From Blautia sp. AF19-10LB (lineage in GTDB: Bacteria; Bacillota; Clostridia; Lachnospirales; Lachnospiraceae), in the NCBI RefSeq assembly GCF_003461245.1, contig NZ_QTWS01000004.1:254-64253 (forward strand): a stretch of DNA of 64,000 nucleotides, in the 5' to 3' direction. Position numbers and translations under genes: made by a program. The notes under the pieces were generated by a model. That model saw nothing but the letters and a program-made list of their open reading frames with translations. It did not search any database and was not told the DNA's origin. Each line of letters starts with the position of its first letter. Position 1 is the stretch's first letter. Below, one piece after another: positions 15,668 through 24,228 of this stretch.

Positions 15668-16225
15668 TTACACCTGCTTCTTTCTCAAAAATCTCCGTAC
15701 CACCTCAAACCCGCCGCTCGGCACGCAGAATTTGTCTCGGGATTTCTGGCATTCTTCATACGTGTCTTCGAGGTCGAACCATTCTACAGATTCTACTTCT
15801 TCTTTCTGTAAAACAAGGTCATTGATGTCTACCGGCTGGCTGTAGATGTAGACGAAGGCTAGTTCTTCGTCGCGGAACAGTTTGCCGTGGAATTCTTTGG
15901 CGAAGGAGATGGGGAAAGTTCCGGCGAATTGGAGCTGGACTGGAGTGCCCTGGATGCCGAGTTCTTCGTGGAGTTCGCGGAGTGCGGACTCCAGGGGCTC
16001 ATCTCCGGCCTGGATGTGACCTGCGGAGGAGGTGTCGAATTTGCCGGGGAAGGAGTCTTTGTTCTTGGAGCGTTTCTGGAGTAAAACTTCGGTTCTTCCA
16101 TCTTTTTGGCGGATGATCCAGATGTGAGCGGTTCGGTGAGGGATGCCGTCTGTGTGTGCTTTCTCGCGGGTTACTGTCTTGCCTGTGGGATTTCCTTTTT
16201 CGTCTATGATGTCAAATATTTCCAT
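15668..16225 (-). CDS. NUDIX hydrolase (isopentenyl-isomerase-like group)
   Basis: A 185-residue enzyme with an intact NUDIX box: G-x5-E in GHIQAGDEPLESALRE followed by LHEELGI. The N-terminal EIFDIIDEKGNPTGKT and HRTAHIWIIR segments place it with YfcD/IDI-like NUDIX proteins. The substrate, a nucleoside diphosphate derivative by family rule, is not known. The chosen ATG at 16225 lies inside the last codons of dinB (14-bp overlap), so translation is probably coupled; the longer frame to 16276 would be buried in dinB. The association with DinB fits, but does not prove, a role in cleaning the nucleotide pool. Confidence 0.85.
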   Translation of the reverse strand: MEIFDIIDEKGNPTGKTVTREKAHTDGIPHRTAHIWIIRQKDGRTEVLLQKRSKNKDSFPGKFDTSSAGHIQAGDEPLESALRELHEELGIQGTPVQLQFAGTFPISFAKEFHGKLFRDEELAFVYIYSQPVDINDLVLQKEEVESVEWFDLEDTYEECQKSRDKFCVPSGGFEVVRRFLRKKQV

Positions 16226-17501
16226 TGTCGTCTGTGCCTTTCTTCGCTTGTCTGCCGCGTTTTGTTTCGAGTTCATTCTGCATCTGTGCGCGGGCTTTTC
16301 GCGCGATGCCGGAGTTGCTGTTCATGATGCTCGCGCGGGTGATCTTGTCGTTGCCGTATTTCTGCCGGATCGTATCGAGTGCCGCGTCCAGTTTCCGGTG
16401 GCGTTCTTTGTTTTCGGTGTTTTCAAATAAGGATAACTGTTCGTATTCGTCGTCGGAAAGGTTCGTGAGTGCTACTCCAATCAGCCGGAGGGGTTCGCCT
16501 TTCCAGAATTCGCGGAAGAGTTTTTTGGCCTGTTTGTATATCTCGTCTGTCACATCTGTTGCATTCTGGAAGGTTGCCTGGTGGGATTTCTTTTTGAAGT
16601 CCAGGGTACGGAATGTGACGGCTACGGACAGGCATTTTTTCTGCTGCCTGCGCATTCTTGTGGCTACTATATCGCACTGTTCCAGAAGGATCGGGAAGAC
16701 CTGTTCCAGCGAGATAATATCTTCATTAAAGGTGGTTTCTGCGCTGAATCCTTTTGCTTCGTCTGCCTGTTCTTTGACCGGAGAATCATCGTTTCCGAGG
16801 GCATACTGGTGGAGCTGGTGTCCGTTTTTGCTGCCCAGTAATGCCTGGATATCAGTCTCTTTTGCGCGGGCAAGATCACCGATTGTATGGATGCCGATTT
16901 CGTTCAGTTTCTTCTCAGATGCTTTGCCAAGAAAGAGCAGGTTTCGGATAGGAAGCGGCCACATTTTTGTCTCGATCTCATCTGGAAAAAGGGTATGGAC
17001 TTTGTCTGGTTTTTCAAAATCGGATGCCATCTTTGCCAGCAGTTTGTTGGTAGATACGCCTACATTTACGGTGAATCCCAGTTCTCTGTGTATCCTGTCT
17101 TTGATCTCATGGGCGGCTGCGATCGGGTCCGGATAAAGCAGGGACATTCCTGTCATATCGAGAAAAACTTCATCGATGGAAAAGGATTCCATGATCGGTG
17201 TATAGGAAGCACAGATCTCTTTAAACGCTCTGGAGCATTTCACATAGAGCTCAAAATCACTCTGTACGATCACGAGATCCGGGCATTTCCGAAGTGCCAT
17301 TGCCATCGGTTCTCCTGTCTGGATTCCGTATTTTTTTGCCGGAATGGATTTGGCTACTACGATTCCGGTACGCTTCTTCGGATCACCGCCAATGCATGCC
17401 GGAATGTCCCGAAGATCCGGCAGTCCCTGGTCTATCCTTCGCACGGATTCCCAGGAAAGAAACGCGCTGTTTACATCTATATGAAAAATCAAACGGTCCA
17501 T
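16212..17501 (-). CDS. dinB: DNA polymerase IV (Y-family translesion polymerase)
   Basis: A 429-residue error-prone polymerase. Visible motifs are FHIDVNSAFLSWE (first catalytic Asp), RTGIVVAKSIPAKKYGI, SFSIDEVFLDMTG (the catalytic D-E pair), VSTNKLLAKMASDFEKPDK, and the thumb/little-finger region to residue 370. The last 50 residues are basic; no clear QLxLF clamp motif ends the protein, although EQLSLFENTE at about residue 370 is a good beta-clamp-binding peptide. The start at 17501 has AAGGAAGGG upstream. A LexA-like half site and a 20-codon leader frame lie just ahead. First protein gene of the dinB-NUDIX-AEC operon. Confidence 0.95.
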   Translation of the reverse strand: MDRLIFHIDVNSAFLSWESVRRIDQGLPDLRDIPACIGGDPKKRTGIVVAKSIPAKKYGIQTGEPMAMALRKCPDLVIVQSDFELYVKCSRAFKEICASYTPIMESFSIDEVFLDMTGMSLLYPDPIAAAHEIKDRIHRELGFTVNVGVSTNKLLAKMASDFEKPDKVHTLFPDEIETKMWPLPIRNLLFLGKASEKKLNEIGIHTIGDLARAKETDIQALLGSKNGHQLHQYALGNDDSPVKEQADEAKGFSAETTFNEDIISLEQVFPILLEQCDIVATRMRRQQKKCLSVAVTFRTLDFKKKSHQATFQNATDVTDEIYKQAKKLFREFWKGEPLRLIGVALTNLSDDEYEQLSLFENTENKERHRKLDAALDTIRQKYGNDKITRASIMNSNSGIARKARAQMQNELETKRGRQAKKGTDDNGNI

Positions 17502-17533
17502 ACTTATCCCTTCCTTTCGCTGTAGTTTCATCT

Positions 17534-17547
17534 CTTACATATGTTCG
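17534..17547 (-). promoter_or_regulatory. LexA-like operator upstream of dinB
   Basis: Read on the minus strand, CGAACATATGTAAG resembles the Firmicute SOS box CGAAC-N4-GTTCG: the left half is perfect, the right half has only GT. It lies 33 bp before the dinB start. An SOS box would be expected for dinB, but this one is imperfect. Confidence 0.35.
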
Positions 17548-17597
17548 AAGTAGGTTGCCACGTCCAGATATGCCTCTATCAGTTCTTCCAGTGTCAT
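17535..17597 (-). CDS. 20-codon leader frame upstream of dinB
   Basis: A GAGGG ribosome site precedes an ATG and the peptide MTLEELIEAYLDVATYFEHM. The stop is 33 bp before dinB. The site spacing is good and codon use is normal, but so short a frame can arise by chance. If real it could couple to dinB translation. Confidence 0.3.
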   Translation of the reverse strand: MTLEELIEAYLDVATYFEHM

Positions 17598-17878
17598 TTT
17601 GCCCTCTACAAAAATCAATAATACCAATCTTTTCTTATTATATCATGCTCTGTCGGGCGCATCCTACAAAATTTTACATTTTTTTGTATCCAAGCAGTTG
17701 CTTTTACAATGGAAGCTCCAAAAAACTGTCGTTTATCTACTTTACAAACACGCAAATTTTTTATAAAAAAATAGAAAAAAGGGAGTTTTATTGGACTGAA
17801 TAAAGAGTATAATAGAAAGTGTAAGAACAAATAGGACTTGCTCATATCAGTATAAAATAGAAAGGTTAAGAAGCAGAT
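17598..17878. other. AT-rich intergenic DNA between dinB and tnpB
   Basis: No gene is supported on either strand. The right part (17800-17878) is presumably the left flank of the IS605-type element; no clear end could be assigned. Confidence 0.4.
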
Positions 17879-18613
17879 ATGAAGATTACATCCAGCTATG
17901 GCGTAGAATTACGAAAACATAATATCCCGATACGTCAGACGCTGGATGTTTACAGGTCTGCTGTCAGCTATCTGACAGAAATTTATGAGCAGGTATGGGA
18001 AGAACTGGAAAGTATTCAAAAAGCTAAGAAACGTTTCAATGAAGCAGAACACCTGATACATACAACGAAAAAGAATCAGACCCGTTTTGATTTTGATGTT
18101 CTTTTCCCAAAGATGCCTTGCTACCTAAGAAGGGCAGCCATCCAGCATGCCCTGGGAAGCGTATCCTCTTCCAAAACTCGAATGAGATTGTTGGAAAAAT
18201 CAGTCCAGATAGAAGGAAAGCCGAAACTTGTATATGAGAACCATGCAGATATAATTGTTTTCGAATACCTGAAGACAAAAGGAAAGATATCCGGGAGAAA
18301 GAAACAGAGACTGCATCTGTGGAGAAAACGGGATATCCAGAAACGCTGTGAGCATCAGGCACACAGAAACGGGATGAGAATATCAAGGATCTGCGCATGG
18401 AATACCAGCAGGCTTGCGTATGATGGAACAGGAACGGTTGCCCATGATTCAAGAACTCACAGCCTGTGTGTGTTTCAGACAGGAAAACGATATAATTGTG
18501 ACTTGTCAGCATCGTACAATATTGGAGCAAGATATTTTATCAGAGAACTTTTACCCCCTTCCGGTAACGGAAAGGTCTTTGCTGGAGGCAAAAGTCCCTG
18601 CAGTAAAACGTAG
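17879..18613 (+). pseudogene. tnpB: Internally deleted TnpB (IS200/IS605 OrfB)
   Basis: The 244-residue frame joins two parts of a TnpB. The N-terminal 120 residues (YGVELRKHNIPIRQTLDVYR, LRRAAIQHALG, EGKPKLVYEN) are the REC/wedge region. The C-terminal part begins HADIIVFEYL, with the RuvC-II glutamate, and continues GMRISRICAWNTSRLAYDG and CVFQTGKRYNCDLSASYNIG, which carries the RuvC-III Asp. The missing middle, roughly 150 residues, would contain the RuvC-I Asp (GxDxG), so the protein cannot cut DNA in the usual way. The reading frame is nonetheless open across the join. No tnpA is nearby. A GAAAGG site precedes the ATG. Confidence 0.75.
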
Positions 18614-18780
18614 AACCTCATGTGTTTATGCGGACCTGAGGAAACTCAGTTCAGAAATGAACTTAAGGGCCACATAAATGCAGGCAGATATACAGCGGAC
18701 TACCTGTCATGTGGGAACCTGCCGTATCCGGCATGCACCAGTTCTGTCTGCATTGCAATTTATATGCTCGTATAAAATAA
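18614..18780 (+). other. Possible right end/guide-RNA region of the TnpB element
   Basis: The DNA after the tnpB stop has several short hairpins, for example GACCTGAGGAAACTCAGTTC and CTGCCGTATCCGGCATG. In IS200/IS605 elements the omega RNA overlaps the end of tnpB and runs to the right end. No boundary could be fixed. Confidence 0.3.
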
Positions 18781-18850
18781 TTGTGCAATATAAAAGAGAG
18801 CTCAAAAGGCAGTTTCGCATGGCCGATTCTTCCTTTTCAGGTCTCTGTTT

Positions 18851-19555
18851 TTATTCTTTTTTCTGGTATTTTGTGCGGAGCAGCCATTTCTGGTCGATGA
18901 CTTTGAGTTCTTCTCCAAACCGGATATGAAGGCTTACGGAACCTGCTCCCTGTTCGATTTCTTCAATGCATCCTTCTCCGAATTTCGGATGACAGATCAC
19001 TTCTCCCACCTCATATTTCACGATACTTGCCTGACTGTTTTTGTGCTCCTGCTGCCTCCTATATGTGTCACGGATTGCCACAGTCTTGTCGTGGATCGGA
19101 CTTTTGAGTTTCTTTTCGTAGTCATGTTTCATCAGGGCTTCCCCTGCCTTGTAGTAAGGTGTCGGCGCGGCCCCTACCAGAGAACAGCAGTATTTCCACG
19201 CGCTTCCGTGAAGTCCTGGCTGCCACTGATATTCACGTGGGATCGTGATATGATGTTCCATGTAGTGGGCATATTCGTGTCTGTAGAGATCCATCCGTTC
19301 TTCTTTTGTAAGAGGATTTTTTACCCCGTATCCTACGAAGAGAAGGGAAAAATGAAAGTGTTCTTTTTCATGATGCCCTGCTCTTGTATAGGAACCCAGA
19401 GTGTCTGTTTCAAATCCAAAAGTGATCGGGATCTGGGCTCCGCGAAGATGAAATTTCCGATCCAGTTCCCGGTAGAGGGCACGGATCTGCGCCGTCAGTA
19501 TTGTCGTTTCTTTCTGTAGTGTTGCATACAGATCTGTATAATTTCTGTCGTCCAT
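18851..19555 (-). CDS. SprT-like zinc metallopeptidase with C-terminal Tudor-like domain
   Basis: A 234-residue protein. Residues about 85-105 hold YRHEYAHYMEHH, an HExxH zinc site with a following His, as in SprT/Spartan-like peptidases. GLHGSAWKYCCSLVGA follows, matching the G-x-x-W helix of that family. The last 55 residues (VGEVICHPKFGEGCIEEIEQ, then SLHIRFGEELKVIDQKWLL) resemble the Tudor-like tail of UvrD/PcrA that binds RNA polymerase. The combination suggests a cytosolic protease brought to transcription or repair complexes (inference). The gene is alone, between the TnpB remnant and the GH3 gene, with its own upstream region. Confidence 0.7.
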   Translation of the reverse strand: MDDRNYTDLYATLQKETTILTAQIRALYRELDRKFHLRGAQIPITFGFETDTLGSYTRAGHHEKEHFHFSLLFVGYGVKNPLTKEERMDLYRHEYAHYMEHHITIPREYQWQPGLHGSAWKYCCSLVGAAPTPYYKAGEALMKHDYEKKLKSPIHDKTVAIRDTYRRQQEHKNSQASIVKYEVGEVICHPKFGEGCIEEIEQGAGSVSLHIRFGEELKVIDQKWLLRTKYQKKE

Positions 19556-19692
19556 GATTTCTCCATTTGTATTTCGTTCACTGATTCTCTATCATATACT
19601 GAACTTGCCATCTTGTAAACCAAAAACATGCACAAAAACAGGACAACATATAGCTTTCACTACTGCTGTCCCGTTTCTATCTCATTTATTTT

Positions 19693-22206
19693 TTACTGAA
19701 GATACTGGTTAGATTTCCAGATCACACTCACCAGTCGTGCGATACACGCTTTCAGGTCTTCGATCTTAAGAGTTCCCTCTGCCAGTTCTTTGTGCATATT
19801 ATCGTGATCTCCGAAGCAGCCCGGCATTACCAGGTCGTTTCCTGCTCTCATGCAGCCGGATGCTGTACAGTTATCTCCCTGTTCTGTAGTCGTCCAGTCT
19901 GTCATGATCGCACCTTTGAATCCCCATTCATTTCTTGCGGACTCTGTGCAGAGATCATAGTTGTTTGCTGCATGAACACCATTGATCAGGTTGTAGCTGG
20001 TCATGATGGATATCGGCTGTGTCTGTCTGATCGCGATCTCGAATCCTTTCAGATAAACCTCGCGAAGTGCACGCTCAGATACAACGCTGTCTGATCCCAT
20101 ACGGTTGTCTTCCTGATTGTTGCATGCAAAATGTTTGATCGTTGTTCCACATCCATAATTGGACTGCACGCCCTCTGTCATAGCTGCTGCGATCGTTCCG
20201 GATACATATGGGTCCTCTGAGTAGTACTCGAAGTTTCTTCCACAGAGCGGATTTCTGTGGATGTTCATTCCCGGTGCCAGCCAGAGTGTCACGCCGAAGT
20301 GCTCCATCTCGGTTCCGATCATTGCTCCGACTTCGCGGATCAGCTCCTGGTTCCAGGTCTGTGCAAGCAGAGTTCCTACCGGAATCGCTGTACAGTACTG
20401 ATAATATCTTTCCCCCGGAAGTTCTCTGGAATCATCATAGAATAATCCACCTTCCAGACTGAATTCGAACGGCATGCTGACAATGCTGCCTTCATTGACA
20501 TGATAATATTTCATCAGTCGAAGTCCTGCCGGTCCGTCTGCAAGGACGATGCTTGCAAGTCCTTTATCTACAGCACAGCGGTGTGTCTCTCCTGCAGAAC
20601 CCGGAACAGAAATGCCTGCTGCCCCAAGGTTTCCCCCCTGTGCTTTGCCCGGGTCTCCGGCTGCCAGATCGATCAGTTCTTCTTCTGTCAGGGTATTTAC
20701 AAAATCCATCGCCTCTCTCTCATAGAGGTCGGCATTTTTCTTATATTCTACAGTCTCTGTCGTAATGTCTGCCGCATGAAGTTCCAGAACGGTCATCGCC
20801 TGCTCTCCGGCAAGTTTCTCTGCTGTTTCTGTGCGTTTTGCTGTTCTGGATGGTTCCTGTACGATTTCTTCCAGATCCTGTTTCAATGGGAAGAGGTTTT
20901 TGACCTGACGTTTCGTCACTGTGGCATCCAGTTTCATGCCTCCACAGAGTTTCGCACTGGCAAGGCTGTTTCCGATCCAGATGCCGTAGAAGCCTTTTTC
21001 CAGGATCCATGCTGCGCTCTCTTCATCGTAGGAAGTCAGTGCATCTACTGTCACTTTCATGGTGACTTCTTCTGTTTCGCCAGGTTTCAGTTCGGCAGTC
21101 TTGGCGTAAGCTGCCAGACGGTGTGCTTCTTTTTCCAGAGTGCCTCCCGGCAGGGATGCATAGACCTGTACGACTTCTTTGCCAGACACTTTGCCTGTGT
21201 TCTTTACAGATGCTGAAATGCTGATCTTTTCAGCGGATATTTTTACCAGACGGTAGTTGCTTATCTCAAAGTCTGTATAGGAAAGTCCATATCCGAAGCC
21301 ATAGCGGACCGGAACTTCAAAGGTATCGAAATAACGGTATCCTACATAAATTCCCTCTTCGTAAAGCTCGGTCTGCACATTTCCGTTATTATGTGAAAAC
21401 TTCTCAGAATTCGGATAATCCTCATATTCATATGCCCAGGTATCTGCAAGTTTGCCGGATGGATTTACCTTGCCGGAAAGGATGTCGGCAACTGCATTTC
21501 CGCCTTCCATGCCAGGCTGTACGATCACCAGAAGTGCTTTGATGTTCTCGAATTCATCCATGAAGGAAAGATCCACCTGTGCGCCTGCATTGATCAGAAC
21601 AATGACATTTTTGTAATATGCACAGATGTCTGCAAGTATCTGATATTCGTCGTCGTTCAGATAATAATCGCCCTTGTCAGCAGTACGGTCGGAACCTTCT
21701 CCTGCGATCCGGCTTAGAACATAGATTGCTGTTTCCGTATCTGCGTCCTCAGCTGGTTTCTGTACCTGATCTCCGGCTGGCATTTTGAATGGAGTGGTGC
21801 TGTATACCGAAAAGAAATCCATGGTGTCCGCGCCTTCACCCGTTTTTGAAAGGATACTTCTCTTCCATTCCTGGCGTGCATTCTCGTAGATCTTGTCGTA
21901 ACTTGCGATCCAGTCTTCTGTTGTCACCTGAAATCCGGCGTTTTTGATTCCCTGGAAAACGGAAACATTTTCACGTTCATTGACATCTCCGGAACCTGTT
22001 CCTCCTTTGATGGTTCTTCCTGCGCCTGCGCCATAAAGTGCAACGTTGCTTCCGGCTTTCAGGGGAAGAAGATTGTCTTCGTTCTTAAGAAGGACGATTC
22101 CTTCTGCTGCCGCACGGCGTGCAACCTTGCGGTGTTCTGTCTCCCATGGCTGAACTTTCGGATCTGTGGTGCCGGAAAATGCTCTCTCTTTCAAAATTCG
22201 TGTCAT
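19693..22206 (-). CDS. Glycoside hydrolase family 3 with permuted domain order
   Basis: An 837-residue cytosolic beta-glycosidase, without signal peptide. The order is reversed compared with typical GH3 enzymes: the alpha/beta sandwich that is normally C-terminal comes first (RRAAAEGIVLLKNEDNLLPL at residue 30, VVIVQPGMEGGNAVADILSG-like segment near 230), then a fibronectin-like domain (VVQVYASLPGG, AELKPGETEEVTM near 345-390), and the (beta/alpha)8 catalytic domain last (from about 490). Catalytic-domain motifs include LADGPAGLRL, APGMNIHRNPLCGRNFEYYS, TIKHFACNNQEDNR and GAIMTDWTTT, whose Asp is the expected nucleophile. This permuted order is known from Ruminococcus albus and Butyrivibrio beta-glucosidases. 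It follows the HPr-like and rhamnosidase genes on the same strand. Confidence 0.9.
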   Translation of the reverse strand: MTRILKERAFSGTTDPKVQPWETEHRKVARRAAAEGIVLLKNEDNLLPLKAGSNVALYGAGAGRTIKGGTGSGDVNERENVSVFQGIKNAGFQVTTEDWIASYDKIYENARQEWKRSILSKTGEGADTMDFFSVYSTTPFKMPAGDQVQKPAEDADTETAIYVLSRIAGEGSDRTADKGDYYLNDDEYQILADICAYYKNVIVLINAGAQVDLSFMDEFENIKALLVIVQPGMEGGNAVADILSGKVNPSGKLADTWAYEYEDYPNSEKFSHNNGNVQTELYEEGIYVGYRYFDTFEVPVRYGFGYGLSYTDFEISNYRLVKISAEKISISASVKNTGKVSGKEVVQVYASLPGGTLEKEAHRLAAYAKTAELKPGETEEVTMKVTVDALTSYDEESAAWILEKGFYGIWIGNSLASAKLCGGMKLDATVTKRQVKNLFPLKQDLEEIVQEPSRTAKRTETAEKLAGEQAMTVLELHAADITTETVEYKKNADLYEREAMDFVNTLTEEELIDLAAGDPGKAQGGNLGAAGISVPGSAGETHRCAVDKGLASIVLADGPAGLRLMKYYHVNEGSIVSMPFEFSLEGGLFYDDSRELPGERYYQYCTAIPVGTLLAQTWNQELIREVGAMIGTEMEHFGVTLWLAPGMNIHRNPLCGRNFEYYSEDPYVSGTIAAAMTEGVQSNYGCGTTIKHFACNNQEDNRMGSDSVVSERALREVYLKGFEIAIRQTQPISIMTSYNLINGVHAANNYDLCTESARNEWGFKGAIMTDWTTTEQGDNCTASGCMRAGNDLVMPGCFGDHDNMHKELAEGTLKIEDLKACIARLVSVIWKSNQYLQ

Positions 22207-22215
22207 GATTATTCC

Positions 22216-22449
22216 TTATTCCTCTCCAATAAAATCTGCAAATGTTTCTTTTATTTTCTGCTCATCCTCCGTACCTGCATTCAGGATCAGCGGCTTGCTT
22301 AAGTCCAGGCTGAAAATTCCCATGATGGATTTTGCATCTACATAATATTTACCGCTCTGCAGATCCATATCACAGTCAAATTTACTGCAAAGTTTGTTAA
22401 ATTTATCTGCGTCCTGCATAGATACGATCTTTACTGTTAATTTTACCAT
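22216..22449 (-). CDS. HPr-like protein lacking the phosphorylatable histidine
   Basis: A 77-residue protein with the HPr fold: KYYVDAKSIMGIFSLDLSKP is the Ser-46 region (S-x-M-G) and the surrounding beta/alpha pattern fits. The usual H-A-R-P-A active-site loop is absent; the protein contains no histidine at all. Like Crh of Bacillus it could act only as a regulatory partner through the serine, but cannot carry PEP-derived phosphate. It lies 9 bp upstream of the GH3 gene and 65 bp after the rhamnosidase gene, so it is probably co-expressed with glycan use. Confidence 0.75.
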   Translation of the reverse strand: MVKLTVKIVSMQDADKFNKLCSKFDCDMDLQSGKYYVDAKSIMGIFSLDLSKPLILNAGTEDEQKIKETFADFIGEE

Positions 22450-22514
22450 AATCTGACTCCTTTTTCACGCTTTTATTCAGGCGGATCTTCCGACCCGCCC
22501 TGCTTATTGTTTAT

Positions 22515-24083
22515 TTAGTTAAAGTACTTTCTGAGAAGATAAGTCGGTGTGCAACTCCATGCGTGGCAGTAGCTGTTTACAATGCTGCTTCCATATGGGG
22601 ATTCTGCCGGGTTTTCCGGATTGTAGAGTTCCCAGAAGGTATCTGCACCGTGGCTGATCATGCCGCCCCAGTAATATTTCATGTATTCCATTGCCTGGTC
22701 TTTTTTGCCGCACATCAGAAGTGCTTCCACATAATGATGGTTCATGTACGGAGAGACCATTCCTTTTTCCGGTTTCAGCTCATCCAGCTTATCGAGCATT
22801 GCACTGCCTTCTTCGATGCTGACTGCACCTGCAAGGATTAGCCATACCTGGCTTGCGTAGTTGATCTGTTTTTCCTCGCCACTTACGAACAGGCCTGTTT
22901 TCTCATCCAGAAGATATTTTCTGACTGCTGCAGTCTTTTCTTCTGCTTCTTTTGCAAGTTCTTCTGCTTTTGCTGTATCTCCAAGGATCTCTGCGATCTT
23001 CTGTACTTTTTTTGCACAGTAGATGTAAACGCCCTGCATTGCAGTCTGTTTGTTCAGTCCTTCCGTCCAGTCGATGAAGCCCCAGAATCCTTCGCCGTTT
23101 TTCATCAGATGTCTCGCATCAAACTGCTCTCCGGCGATCTCCATCTGGCGGTATGCACATTTGCTTAAATCTTCCAGCGTTTCTCTGTCGCCGGATGCCT
23201 CATAGTAATCCAGAAGTGTTGCGCCGAAAAACATGGAATAGTCCAGAAGGAAGGTATCATCTACGATAAATTTTGGCTCTGTAAACAGGCAGGCACTTAC
23301 CTGACCGTTGTCTTTTGTCTGTCCTGCAAACAGGTACAGGCATCTTTTTACCAGATCCATGTTGTGGAATGTTTCGTAGTTTGCAAGTGCCTGAAGTCTC
23401 AGGTCTCCGAGCCACAGACGGCGGTCTCTCTTCGGTCCGTCCTCAAAAACGGACTGCATACAGTTGTGCAGGGTACGAAGGCTGACTTTGTCCAATTTAC
23501 GGATCATTTCGTCATCACTCTCTACCGGTTTCACATCTTCCATGCGGACAGAAGAAACACTGGTGCAGTATACATCTTCCACTACCATCTGCCATTTCAG
23601 TGAGGTATCGATTGCCTCGATCTCCATATAACGGAATGCGTATCTTCTTGGAAGTTTCAGTTCTGCCGGAAGGACATCGATATGGATGAATTCTTCCTGG
23701 ATCCAGCCACGGCTGATCCATCCATCATAATCTGCAGAATCCTCAGTCATCTCTTTTGCGATCTCACCAAATTTCAGTCTGAAAAATGCCGGTGCATCCT
23801 GCGGGCTTCCCACAGAATTCAGTTTCAGAGTGACATATCCTACCTGATGATCACCGAAATCCAGGCAGATCCTGTCGCCTTTTGCCATATGATAGGTGGA
23901 AAGATTTTCGATGTCATCTTTTTTCGAAACTTGCGGAAAAACCTCCTCTGTCTTTACGATATCTACGATAGAAACCGGACGGACTACTGTCTTGATAAGT
24001 TCCGGTGCACACGCTTCTGCTTTTTTTACAAAATCATCATTGGTTACTCGAACCATATTTAAATCAATACTTACTGCTGGCAT
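22515..24083 (-). CDS. GH78-like alpha-L-rhamnosidase-type hydrolase
   Basis: A 522-residue protein. An N-terminal beta domain (RICLDFGDHQVGYVTLKLNS, FRLKFGEI) resembles the GH78 jelly roll, and the (alpha/alpha)6 barrel starts near residue 190. Catalytic-region motifs are VFEDGPKRDRRLWLGDLRLQ, FIDWTEGL and HGADTFWELYNPE, then NSYCHAWSCTPTYLL, all characteristic of GH78 and related rhamnosidases. It is shorter than most GH78 enzymes (often 900 residues), lacking extra carbohydrate-binding modules, and has no signal peptide, so it acts on oligosaccharides or glycosides taken up into the cell. First gene of the leftward rhamnosidase/HPr-like/GH3 group and divergent from the AraC regulator. Confidence 0.75.
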   Translation of the reverse strand: MPAVSIDLNMVRVTNDDFVKKAEACAPELIKTVVRPVSIVDIVKTEEVFPQVSKKDDIENLSTYHMAKGDRICLDFGDHQVGYVTLKLNSVGSPQDAPAFFRLKFGEIAKEMTEDSADYDGWISRGWIQEEFIHIDVLPAELKLPRRYAFRYMEIEAIDTSLKWQMVVEDVYCTSVSSVRMEDVKPVESDDEMIRKLDKVSLRTLHNCMQSVFEDGPKRDRRLWLGDLRLQALANYETFHNMDLVKRCLYLFAGQTKDNGQVSACLFTEPKFIVDDTFLLDYSMFFGATLLDYYEASGDRETLEDLSKCAYRQMEIAGEQFDARHLMKNGEGFWGFIDWTEGLNKQTAMQGVYIYCAKKVQKIAEILGDTAKAEELAKEAEEKTAAVRKYLLDEKTGLFVSGEEKQINYASQVWLILAGAVSIEEGSAMLDKLDELKPEKGMVSPYMNHHYVEALLMCGKKDQAMEYMKYYWGGMISHGADTFWELYNPENPAESPYGSSIVNSYCHAWSCTPTYLLRKYFN

Positions 24084-24228
24084 TCTGCTTTTTCCTCCAA
24101 TTTTTTCTATATATCACTTTACCTTTTTCTGCTGTATTTTCCAATTGTCTTTTTTTCTGTAAAACAGTGATGTTTTTTTCGATAGATATGCGCTATACTT
24201 TTATTACATAATAAGGGAGAGGTTCTAT

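Noticed and set aside
16225..17136. A 303-residue plus-strand frame across dinB
   Set aside because: Overlaps the well-supported dinB gene on the other strand; Ser/Arg/Phe-rich with no motif.
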